From positions 72,358 to 136,357 of the forward strand of contig CAZPWT010000049.1 of NCBI GenBank assembly GCA_964590435.1: 64,000 nt of DNA. The letters run 5' to 3'. Every line of letters begins with the position of its first letter. Positions within the stretch are counted from its first letter, which is position 1. A model generated the notes under the pieces. It was given only the letters and a program-made list of their open reading frames with translations. It was not told where the DNA came from and made no database searches. This DNA is from WSZJ01 sp964590435 (lineage in GTDB: Bacteria; Planctomycetota; MHYJ01; WSZJ01). Positions 27,322 through 35,193 of this stretch are shown in pieces. A program made the translations under genes and the position numbers.

Positions 27322-30300
27322 ATGCTCCACTCGAGACACCCTGTCTTCTCCGCCCTGGCGATGCTGGTCGTGATCAGCGGCGCGCTCGCGATTTCCGGCT
27401 GCCGCCGTCCGCGCGACGGGCACGCCGGGTCACCCGGCCGCTCCGTCGTCGTCGTCATCCCTCCGTCCGACACGGACGTGACGGACTCCGAAGACCTCCC
27501 GGGAGTCCATATCAACGTGGTCTCGCTCGAAGGGAACAGCGGCGGCGACGGTAATTTCAATGCGGGCGACGAGGTGACGGTCAACTTCACGCTGACGCGT
27601 GACGACGGGTCGCTCCTGCTGATTTCCGAACTCGATCACCTCGAGGGCCACATCTCCGGCCCCACCTTCAATTACCAGATCGTGGTCCCGGAACAGGAGG
27701 ACCTGCGCGAGAAATCGGTCGCCAACGAAGACGGCTCGTACAGCTACACCTTCCCCGCTCTTCCCGAAACCTACCTCGACCCGCCGAATTTCACCGGCGC
27801 GAACACGACGGACGTGCTGGCGGGGACTGACCTGCTGGACGGGACGTACACGGTCGTGCTGGTGGGGTTCCGGAACTACTCGGTGGGCGGCTCAAAGATC
27901 CTGAAGGATGTGGGGAACACGGTGTACGACTTCCTGTACGGCGACGCGTCGGCCGTTGAGCCGCGCGCGGTCGTGCAGGTCCAGAACTGCGCGCAGTGCC
28001 ACGACACGATCCAGCATCACACGGAAGGGCTTCCCGGGGGCGGGATCATGCGGGACGTGCGGGTCTGCGTGACGTGCCACGTGGCGGGCGCCGAGGACAT
28101 GAACGACCCGGCGGTTGCGGGTGGGACGCCCGGGGCGACGATCGAGTTCAAGGTGATGATCCACAAGATCCACAACAGCGAGAACCTGCCTTCGTACCAG
28201 GGGATCGCGACGAACCCGGACGGCTCGCGAAATTACAACGTGCCGAGGGAACCGTACGAACTTGTGAGCGAGGACCTCGAGGTCCGGGAATACGAGATCC
28301 AGTTCCCGGTGTGGCCGAACCTGAACATCGCCATGCCGAAGGACTACGGGTACACGATTTCGGAGGACATTCCCACGAAGTCGCTGGCGAAATGGGATGG
28401 CCCGACGAGCAAGTTCATCAATGAGGTGAGACCTGACGACGGCCGCTCCTGGCGTTCGATGGACGACAAGACCCGGATGGGAGTGACGGCGTGCGCGAAG
28501 TGCCACGGTGACCCGGACGACGCGGGGCCGCTCGAGGCGCCGGCGCAGGGCAACCTGAGCTACATCCAGCCGACCCGCAGGGCCTGCGGCTCGTGCCATG
28601 ACGACGTTGACTGGGAGCTGCCGTACCGCTCGAACCTGAAGACGATGGATCCGCAGGCGGACGATTCCGGCTGCATCACGTGCCACGTGGGCGGAAGCGA
28701 CCCGAAGATCGATTCCGAGCTGGCTCACGTGCACCCGCTGCTGGATTCCACCCAGATGCCGACGGGATTGCAGAACATCCACGTGAATATCCTCGGGGCT
28801 CACCCGCCGACTGGGTCGACGGTGAACGCGGGGACGGGGAAGCTGGTGCTGGATTTCACGGTGACAGACGACACGGGCGCGAACGTGGCCCTGGTGCCGG
28901 GACCGTGGCCGAGCTTGCCGAAGTTTCCGACGAATTACGGTCCGGCGGGTCCGGGCGGCGTGGGCACGACCGCGATCTTCCCGTACCTCTGGCCGTCCAC
29001 GGCGACGAACTGGTTCAGCACGATGAGCCTGGTCGTGTCGGGCCCGACGCAGAACTACAACCTTCTCAACTACGTGACGGTGCCGCTGCTTCACCCGGCG
29101 CTGAACATTCCGACTCCGGCCGACGGGGTCTATCACCTCACCGTCCCGGAGATCGTGCTGTATGAGCGGCTGGGCCGGCAGACGATCGGCGCGGCCGAGT
29201 TCTTCACGACCACGCGCCAGAACCACCTGAATATCCCGTTCTACGCCCCGACGTTTGTGATGGCGCGCGCCCCGCTTCCGACCGCGTCCGGTTTCGTCCT
29301 CGCCGCCCCGGTGGCGATCGGGCAAAGCTGGATCGACGTGACGGACCTGGCCGTGGGCACCACGTGGGCGAAGAACCAGATGGTGTGCCTGAACGACGCT
29401 TCGACGACGGCGCTGCAGTCCGTGACAGCGACCGCGAGTGAGGAGTACCTCAGGATCCAGGCGGTCGAGCCCGACATCAACGGCACGCTGAACGACCGCC
29501 TCTGGTTCACGAGCCCGTACGCACAGAACTCGGTCGCCTGCAACTCGAACGCGGCGGGTGTGCCCGACATCGGCGCCCTCCCGACCACGACCGGCACGAC
29601 GACGTGGTACGGCCCGTGGGCCCGGTTCACTCACGCGGCAGGCGAACCCATCACCCGGGTGAGCGTCAACGTCCTCGCCTCCGGCCTGACCCCCGTCGGC
29701 GCCGTGGTGCCCGCCGTCTGGACCCTCAGCGGCGTTAACAACAACACGATCACGGAAGTGGGAGTCACGGGCTGGGGCGCCACCGGCGGCGAGACCATCC
29801 TCTGCTCCTACACCGGCGACTGGCAGTGCCCGACGAACTACCCCGCGACCTTTAACAGCAGCCCCGACCTGAACGAGACGTGGGGTGAGTGGGAAGGGAA
29901 GCGCGTCCTGCCCGGAACCTACACCGTCGGTCTCTGGACCCGGTACCCGTGGCGGCACGTCGACCCCGACCTGACGCCTTGGGCTCCCGTCATCGCGGCC
30001 GCCGGCAAGGACCCCGGCTACAACTACGAAGTCGACTCCTACCCGATCACTTCAGAACCGGGCAACGCCGACTTCCTCGTCAACAATACCGTCCTCAACG
30101 CGGCTCCCTTCCTCCAGCCCGTCCCGACCGAGATCGAGCCGTACGAAACGCTCGCGACGCACGGCGAGACCTGCAACGAATGCCACAACGACATCTGGTT
30201 CCACGGCGGCGGCCGCCGCGGCTACGACACCTGTCTCGTTTGCCACGGCGTTGCAGGCTCGGAAGACTGGCCCCGCTACAGGTCCGCCAGCCCCATCACG

Positions 30301-30747
30301 CCCGCCACGACCACCCTTCCCACCCCGGGCGTGACGATCAACTTCCGCACCATGCTGCACAAGATCCACACCGGCAAGAACCTCTACTATGCGTCGAGCT
30401 ACTACATCGTCGGCAACAGCGGCAACGCCAGTAACTTCGACGACATCGAGTTCCCCGTCGAGAACGGCTACAGCGCGCAGGAAGGAACCCGGAATTGCGC
30501 GAAGTGTCACGGCGAGCCTGAGCCCGGGAAGCTGGGAAGCTGGGAGGTGCCAAGGAACCGGAATCACCCGACGGACCAGGTGGCTCTGGTCAGGGAATAC
30601 AAGGCAGTCTGCAACTCGTGCCATGATTCCGGGGACACCACGGCCCACATTGACCTGAACACGTCGCCTGCGGGTGAAGAATCCTGCGCGACCTGTCACG
30701 GCCCTGGCGCGACGTACGGTGTCGGGATCATGCACAAGCCCAAGTAG
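27322..30747 (+). CDS. OmcA/MtrC-family decahaem surface lipoprotein
   Basis: This 1141-residue cytochrome likely sits on the cell surface as terminal reductase or electron exchange protein. ATG 27322 follows GGAGGGAGG. The signal peptide ends in a lipobox, AISGC. Ten CxxCH motifs fall into two pentahaem groups: CAQCH, CVTCH, CAKCH, CGSCH, CITCH in the first half, and CNECH, CLVCH, CAKCH, CNSCH, CATCH in the second. Each group contains the OmcA/MtrC signature of a short helix with two His (FKVMIHKIH near 282; FRTMLHKIH near 1009). Beta-rich domains flank the haem groups, as in MtrC and OmcA. It is longer than MtrC (~670) or OmcA (~735) because of an insert of about 300 residues between the haem domains. 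A strong intrinsic terminator follows. Confidence 0.93.
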   Translation: MLHSRHPVFSALAMLVVISGALAISGCRRPRDGHAGSPGRSVVVVIPPSDTDVTDSEDLPGVHINVVSLEGNSGGDGNFNAGDEVTVNFTLTRDDGSLLLISELDHLEGHISGPTFNYQIVVPEQEDLREKSVANEDGSYSYTFPALPETYLDPPNFTGANTTDVLAGTDLLDGTYTVVLVGFRNYSVGGSKILKDVGNTVYDFLYGDASAVEPRAVVQVQNCAQCHDTIQHHTEGLPGGGIMRDVRVCVTCHVAGAEDMNDPAVAGGTPGATIEFKVMIHKIHNSENLPSYQGIATNPDGSRNYNVPREPYELVSEDLEVREYEIQFPVWPNLNIAMPKDYGYTISEDIPTKSLAKWDGPTSKFINEVRPDDGRSWRSMDDKTRMGVTACAKCHGDPDDAGPLEAPAQGNLSYIQPTRRACGSCHDDVDWELPYRSNLKTMDPQADDSGCITCHVGGSDPKIDSELAHVHPLLDSTQMPTGLQNIHVNILGAHPPTGSTVNAGTGKLVLDFTVTDDTGANVALVPGPWPSLPKFPTNYGPAGPGGVGTTAIFPYLWPSTATNWFSTMSLVVSGPTQNYNLLNYVTVPLLHPALNIPTPADGVYHLTVPEIVLYERLGRQTIGAAEFFTTTRQNHLNIPFYAPTFVMARAPLPTASGFVLAAPVAIGQSWIDVTDLAVGTTWAKNQMVCLNDASTTALQSVTATASEEYLRIQAVEPDINGTLNDRLWFTSPYAQNSVACNSNAAGVPDIGALPTTTGTTTWYGPWARFTHAAGEPITRVSVNVLASGLTPVGAVVPAVWTLSGVNNNTITEVGVTGWGATGGETILCSYTGDWQCPTNYPATFNSSPDLNETWGEWEGKRVLPGTYTVGLWTRYPWRHVDPDLTPWAPVIAAAGKDPGYNYEVDSYPITSEPGNADFLVNNTVLNAAPFLQPVPTEIEPYETLATHGETCNECHNDIWFHGGGRRGYDTCLVCHGVAGSEDWPRYRSASPITPATTTLPTPGVTINFRTMLHKIHTGKNLYYASSYYIVGNSGNASNFDDIEFPVENGYSAQEGTRNCAKCHGEPEPGKLGSWEVPRNRNHPTDQVALVREYKAVCNSCHDSGDTTAHIDLNTSPAGEESCATCHGPGATYGVGIMHKPK

Positions 30748-30771
30748 ACGGGTCGGCCCGAAAGGACTCAG

Positions 30772-30811
30772 AGCGGCGCTGGGGAGGCAACTCCTCAGCG
30801 CCGCTTTTTTT
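30772..30811 (+). terminator. Rho-independent terminator after the decahaem cytochrome gene
   Basis: A 15-bp stem (30772-30786 with 30791-30805, one G-T wobble) closes on a GCAA tetraloop and is followed directly by seven T residues. It begins 24 nt past the stop. This ends the barrel/13-haem/decahaem transcription unit and separates it from the resB unit. Confidence 0.92.
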
Positions 30812-30873
30812 CCTTCGGCAAGCCAAGCCCCGGGGTTCGGGTGCAGGTCGATCCTCGGCGGGATGGTCCGGCA

Positions 30874-30889
30874 GGGCACGACGGTTGCT
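30874..30889 (+). promoter_or_regulatory. Sigma-54 (RpoN) promoter upstream of resB
   Basis: GGGCACGACGGTTGCT matches the -24/-12 consensus TGGCACGNNNNTTGCW at every fixed position except the first T. The GG and GC dinucleotides are exactly 10 nt apart. It lies 82 nt upstream of the resB ATG and just after the terminator of the preceding unit, a sensible place for a new promoter. Confidence 0.65.
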
Positions 30890-30970
30890 CACACTCGAGG
30901 GGCGCAGGCGGAATTGGGGGATTTTCCCCGCGATTGCAGGCCGCCGTCCTCACCTCAGAGCGGGAGCCCC

Positions 30971-32941
30971 ATGAAAAACACCGTGGTCACGAAGGACGAC
31001 CTCCTGGCCCGCCCGCAGCTCTGGCCGTCCTTAGCAGGCGTGGGCGGCATCCTGGCCGGCCTCGTCATCGCCGGTCACCTCTGGTCCGCCGTGCGAGGGT
31101 CCTGGATGGGCAGCAATGGCGCGCTCGCCGTCGTCGGAGCCGCCGCGGCCGCCGTGGCCTGGAATTTCCGGAAACCCCTCTTCCAGTGGCTCGTCTCGCT
31201 TCCGTTCTCCATCGCGATCCTCTCCCTCATCCTGCTCGCCACCGCCATCGGCACCGTCATCCTCCAGGGACAGCCGCCCGAGAGCTTCCTCGAAAAATAC
31301 GGCGCCGGATTCGGTGGCTTCCTCCGGCTCCTCGGCCTCGATGACGTCTTCCACTCCTTCCCCTTCCGCGCCCTCCTGTCCCTCCTCGCCGCTTCGCTGG
31401 CCTGCGTCGTGGCCGAGAAGCGCGCCTGGCGACCCTCGGAGTGGTTCTTCCTGTTCAACCACGGCGGCATCATCGTGATCCTGGTCGGGGGGCTGGCGGG
31501 CGTGCTGGGGGGAGCGAAGGGATTCATCGACATCCACCAGGGCGAGGTCGCGAGCTCATTCATCCTGCACGACCGGTTCGGCAATCGCACGATGCAGAAC
31601 GTGCCGCTGGATTTCGGGGTGAGGCTGGAGAAATTCGAGGTCGAGAAACGCGAGCCCGAGTGGAAGATCTATGTGTACGAAGGGCACATGCAAGGCGGGA
31701 TGCCGAAGGTCTCGCGCAACCTGAAGGAAGCGGCCGAGTGGACCGTCGCGGGGAACTCGGGGGCCAGCTTCCGGGCGCTGGCGGTGTACCCGGACTTCGA
31801 CGTCAAGGTCGGGCTCCGCGAGATTCCCGAAGGCGCCGGAAAACCGGCGGCGCTCGTCCGCGCGTTCGACAAGGATGGGAACCTGGAGGATCTCGTGCTC
31901 GTGCCCGGAAATGACGGGCGAAGCGGCGTCCTCTTCCCGGAGAAGCGCACGCTCGTCCGCTTCTACTGGACTGAGGCCGACGTGAAGGTCCAGACCGTGC
32001 CGGTCCCGGAGAAGCACCTCGTGAGCTGGAAGCTGGAGGCGGCGGAGGGAGACGGAGAGGAGCTGCTGCTGAAGATCGGCGAGGAGCGGGCGCTCGAAGG
32101 AGGGATCCGGCTGACCGCGGTCGCGTTCTACCCGGACTTCGGGTACGACGGGAAGAAGAAGCAGGCGTACTCGCGTTCTGACAAGGAGAACAATCCCGCG
32201 ATCGAGTTGAGCGTGACGTACCCCACGGGAAGGCACGAGCGGCGATTCGTGTTCTCGAACCACAAGCACTTCGACTCGGCCGGCGATGGATCGGGGATCG
32301 TGTTCACGTATGCGCACGTTCCCGAGGAGAAAACGGCGGAGCGCGAGGTGGCGTTGATCGGAAGCACGAAGGAGGTGCTGGATTTCCGTGGCGGCCAGAT
32401 GGTGGGCCGACACCCGTTCCCTGCGAAGTCGACGGAGCCGGTCGCGAAGGGAGTCGCGGCGATGATCCTGCAGGTTTCGGGGAGCGCGGAGGCGGAGCGG
32501 ACGCCGGTGAGCCGGACCGAGAAGTGGCGGAATCCGGTCGCCGAGGTCGAAGTCAAGACCGCGGCGGGGAGCGACAAAGTCTGGCTGAAGGCGGGGATGC
32601 CGAAGTCGGTCGGCGCCGGCGATGCCCATTTGGTGTTCCAGTCCAAGCCTGACGACATCAAGGCATTCCGGAGCCAGGTCAGCATCCTCGACGGAGGAGT
32701 TCCTGTTCGCCAGGAGACAATCGCGGTGAACCACCCGCTGTCGTTCGGCGGATATCGTTTCTACCAGTCGAACTATCGCCGGGAGGACCCGACGTATTCG
32801 GGCATTCTGGTGGTGAAGGACCCGGGTTTGTGGGTTGCTTACCTGGGCTTTGTGATGATGAGCCTGGGTGTCGCTTGCCGTTTCTACCTGACGCCGTGGC
32901 TTGCCCGGAGACGGCAACCTGGCCCCGCCCCCGCGGGGTAA
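30971..32941 (+). CDS. resB: ResB-family cytochrome c biogenesis protein (System II)
   Basis: This 656-residue inner-membrane protein works with CcsA/ResC to export haem and attach it to apocytochromes. ATG 30971 follows GGGAGC. Two hydrophobic helices lie near residues 20-65, and two more near 75-100 and 130-150 (FPFRALLSLLAASLACVVAEKRAW). FFLFNHGGIIVILVGGLAGVLGG follows, then a large periplasmic domain (~195-615) with the ResB-like phrase NHPLSFGGYRFYQSNY. A final helix is DPGLWVAYLGFVMMSLGVACRF. The N-terminal part of small ResB-like proteins plus this large loop is typical of the Bacteroidetes/delta-type protein. It heads a unit with a tetrahaem cytochrome and CcsA, so maturation and substrates are made together. 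Confidence 0.88.
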   Translation: MKNTVVTKDDLLARPQLWPSLAGVGGILAGLVIAGHLWSAVRGSWMGSNGALAVVGAAAAAVAWNFRKPLFQWLVSLPFSIAILSLILLATAIGTVILQGQPPESFLEKYGAGFGGFLRLLGLDDVFHSFPFRALLSLLAASLACVVAEKRAWRPSEWFFLFNHGGIIVILVGGLAGVLGGAKGFIDIHQGEVASSFILHDRFGNRTMQNVPLDFGVRLEKFEVEKREPEWKIYVYEGHMQGGMPKVSRNLKEAAEWTVAGNSGASFRALAVYPDFDVKVGLREIPEGAGKPAALVRAFDKDGNLEDLVLVPGNDGRSGVLFPEKRTLVRFYWTEADVKVQTVPVPEKHLVSWKLEAAEGDGEELLLKIGEERALEGGIRLTAVAFYPDFGYDGKKKQAYSRSDKENNPAIELSVTYPTGRHERRFVFSNHKHFDSAGDGSGIVFTYAHVPEEKTAEREVALIGSTKEVLDFRGGQMVGRHPFPAKSTEPVAKGVAAMILQVSGSAEAERTPVSRTEKWRNPVAEVEVKTAAGSDKVWLKAGMPKSVGAGDAHLVFQSKPDDIKAFRSQVSILDGGVPVRQETIAVNHPLSFGGYRFYQSNYRREDPTYSGILVVKDPGLWVAYLGFVMMSLGVACRFYLTPWLARRRQPGPAPAG

Positions 32942-33018
32942 CTGGGGGAATCCACAGCGAATTGGGGAGGACTCCGCAGAATCCCGCGCCGCGGAACCGC
33001 CGATGTTAGGCCCGGACG

Positions 33019-33034
33019 TGGCAGGGCAGTTGCA
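33019..33034 (+). promoter_or_regulatory. Sigma-54 (RpoN) promoter upstream of the tetrahaem cytochrome
   Basis: TGGCAGGGCAGTTGCA matches the RpoN consensus TGGCAC-N5-TTGCA at all but one position, with GG and GC exactly 10 nt apart. It lies 40 nt before the ATG at 33074, in the 132-bp gap after resB. A predicted transcription start about 12 nt downstream leaves room for the ribosome site TAGGAG. Confidence 0.68.
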
Positions 33035-33073
33035 GTTTGAACACGCACAACAGGGGTTCTAGGAGCCAAGGCC

Positions 33074-33718
33074 ATGAGAAAGAGCGTCCTCTTTGTGTTC
33101 TCGGCCGTCCTCATCGTCGCGGGCTCCATCACACTGGCCGTCTCCGGCGATCCTCCCGACAAGGGCAACAAATTCATCGGCGCCGAGAAGTGCAAGAATT
33201 GCCATGAGGCCAAGTCGAAGGGGAGCCAGTATTCGACCTGGAAGGCGATGAAGCACGCCAAGGCCTTCGAAACCCTGGGATCGGAAGAAGCGAAAAAGAC
33301 GGCGAAGGAGAAGGGTGTCGACGATCCCACGACGAGCGAGAAGTGCCTGAAGTGCCACCAGACCGCGTTCGGCGAGCCGGCCGAGCGGATCGCCGCCGGA
33401 TTTGACCCGAAGGCGGGCATCCAGTGCGAGTCGTGCCACGGCCCCGGCGGCAACCACCTCAAGGCGCGCATGGCCGCCGCCGATGAGGACGAGGACTCGG
33501 GCGAATTGGCGACGATCCCCGACACGGAGATCATCAAGGTGCCGAAGGAAGACACCTGCAAGAAGTGCCACAACGAGGAAAGCCCGAACTACAAGCCCTT
33601 CTGCTTCAAGTTCTTCGAAGAGAAGGTCCGGCATTTCGATCCTCGCAAGAAGAGGACGGAGGCGGAACTCAAGGCGCTGAAGTGCGGCGGCGAGTGTGGG
33701 GTCAAGCACGACAAGTAG
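33074..33718 (+). CDS. Tetrahaem cytochrome c554-family protein
   Basis: This 214-residue periplasmic cytochrome has an N-terminal signal/anchor (VLFVFSAVLIVAGSITLAVS). Its four CxxCH motifs are CKNCH near 40, CLKCH near 93, CESCH near 118 and CKKCH near 160. The phrase KFIGAEKCKNCHEAKS, a W-x-x-M-x-H helix and QCESCHGPGGNH are the marks of the cytochrome c554 family. It most likely shuttles electrons in the periplasm, for example between the NrfD complex and the 13-haem protein. A terminal CGGEC pair is not a haem site. It is preceded by a sigma-54 motif, with CcsA 124 bp downstream. Confidence 0.9.
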   Translation: MRKSVLFVFSAVLIVAGSITLAVSGDPPDKGNKFIGAEKCKNCHEAKSKGSQYSTWKAMKHAKAFETLGSEEAKKTAKEKGVDDPTTSEKCLKCHQTAFGEPAERIAAGFDPKAGIQCESCHGPGGNHLKARMAAADEDEDSGELATIPDTEIIKVPKEDTCKKCHNEESPNYKPFCFKFFEEKVRHFDPRKKRTEAELKALKCGGECGVKHDK

Positions 33719-33842
33719 TGTCTGCGGGAGCGGCGCTTCTCGCGCCTCTCCCGTGAAGCGGCAGGGCCGCCCGCGGTTCCGGACCTGAAACGGCACGGGA
33801 AAGTGATGACAGCGAAACTCTATCCACGCAGCGGAGCCGTCC

Positions 33843-34667
33843 ATGAGCCTGGGGCACTCGGTCCGTGAGCAGTCGCTGATCGCTGCGGTGATCGCCACGC
33901 ATGCCGTGGCGGCGCTTCTCTGGTCGGTCGGCGCGCTCTCGCGTCGCAAGCCGCTGGCGACCGCCTCCGCGTGGACCTTCGGTGCGGCGTTAGCGATCAA
34001 CGGGCTGCTGATCGTCGACCGCTGGGTCGAGGCGGGCCGCGCGCCGTTCAAGACCCTGTACGAGACTCTTCTCCTCTATCCGTTCTGCGTCGGCATCGCG
34101 ACGCTCGCGCTGTTCGCGATTCATCGCCTGCGCGTCCTCATTCCGTTTTCGTCGGCGATCTGCATCTCCGGGCTGGCGTATGCCGTGGCGAAGCCCGACG
34201 TGGAGATCGTGAATCTGCCGCCCGCGCTCCAGAGCGCCTGGTTCGTCCCGCACGTCGTCACGTACTTCATCGCGTACGCCACGCTGTTCGCCTCGTGCGC
34301 GCTGGCTCTTCTCGCCCTCTGGAAGCCCCAGTGGCGGTCCGAGGAGACGGGGCTGGGGTTCGAGGAGGGCGCGAACTCCGCCGTGAAGTTCGGATTCACC
34401 ACCCTGACGCTGGGGGTCGTGATGGGCGCGATGTGGGGAAAGGAAGCCTGGGGCGACTACTGGAGCTGGGACCCGAAGGAGAACTGGGCGCTCGTGAGCT
34501 GGCTGGCGTACCTCATCTACCTGCATGTCCGCCTGATGCGCGGCTGGGACGGGCGCCGCTCGATGGCGGTCTGCGTCGCTTCTTTTGCAGCGGTCGTCTT
34601 CACCTACCTGGGGATGAGCCTCCTCCCCACGGCCAAGGACAGCGTGCATGTTTACCAGCAACCGTAA
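33843..34667 (+). CDS. ccsA: CcsA/ResC-type cytochrome c assembly protein
   Basis: This 274-residue multi-helix membrane protein handles haem and, with ResB, forms the cytochrome c synthase. It carries the tryptophan-rich haem-handling motif WGKEAWGDYWSWDPKENWAL (WWD domain, residues ~200-220). Flanking periplasmic histidines are seen in FVPHVVTYFIAYA and in the late loop. About seven to eight hydrophobic segments are visible. The length fits CcsA/ResC. Its end overlaps the pentahaem cytochrome gene by 20 nt, so the maturation protein is translationally linked to the respiratory complex. Confidence 0.93.
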   Translation: MSLGHSVREQSLIAAVIATHAVAALLWSVGALSRRKPLATASAWTFGAALAINGLLIVDRWVEAGRAPFKTLYETLLLYPFCVGIATLALFAIHRLRVLIPFSSAICISGLAYAVAKPDVEIVNLPPALQSAWFVPHVVTYFIAYATLFASCALALLALWKPQWRSEETGLGFEEGANSAVKFGFTTLTLGVVMGAMWGKEAWGDYWSWDPKENWALVSWLAYLIYLHVRLMRGWDGRRSMAVCVASFAAVVFTYLGMSLLPTAKDSVHVYQQP

Positions 34668-35193
34668 CAAGGTCCTGATCGCCGGCATCGCGGCGCTTGC
34701 CATCCTGGCGGGCGGCGCGGTGTTCGGCTATTCGCGCTACAAGGCCTTCACCAGTCCCGTCGCCGTCACGCAGCCGCTTCCGTTCAACCACAAGCACCAC
34801 ATGGACGAGAAGCTGGGGCTCGACTGCGTGGCCTGTCACAAGGGCGTGGAGACGGGCGAGCACGCCGGGACGCCCGCGGTGGCCACCTGCATCAAGCTCT
34901 GCCACACGGACCCGCAGGGGACGAATCCGGAGGAAGCGAAGATCCGGGAATATGCGTCGAGGGGGGAAGCGATTCCCTGGCAGCAGGCGAACCGGCTTCC
35001 TGGGCACGTGTACTTCTCGCACGTGGGGCATGTGAAGTTCGGAAAGATGGACTGCAAGGAGTGTCACGGGGACATGAAGGAGCGGACGGAGCCGGTGACG
35101 CTCTCGACGACGCACCACCTGGACATGGACGCGTGCATGGAGTGCCACAAGGAGAAGGGGGTCAGCAACGACTGCCTCCTGTGCCACAAATGA
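34648..35193 (+). CDS. Pentahaem cytochrome c subunit of the NrfD-type complex
   Basis: This 181-residue membrane-anchored cytochrome has one N-terminal helix (VLIAGIAALAILAGGAVFGY). Five haem sites follow: CVACH, an unusual CIKLCH with three residues between the cysteines, CKECH, CMECH and CLLCH at the very end. FNHKHH and FSHVGHVKF supply likely distal histidines. Class III/QrcA- and ActA-like cytochromes have this spacing. It overlaps ccsA by 20 nt and the Mo-like subunit gene by 4 nt (ATGA), so it belongs to the same complex. It would pass electrons between the quinone-linked membrane part and periplasmic cytochromes. Confidence 0.88.
   Translation: MFTSNRNKVLIAGIAALAILAGGAVFGYSRYKAFTSPVAVTQPLPFNHKHHMDEKLGLDCVACHKGVETGEHAGTPAVATCIKLCHTDPQGTNPEEAKIREYASRGEAIPWQQANRLPGHVYFSHVGHVKFGKMDCKECHGDMKERTEPVTLSTTHHLDMDACMECHKEKGVSNDCLLCHK

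Noticed and set aside
27892..29958. 688-residue open frame on the minus strand
   Set aside because: It is antisense to the decahaem cytochrome, which has ten CxxCH motifs in the correct frame.
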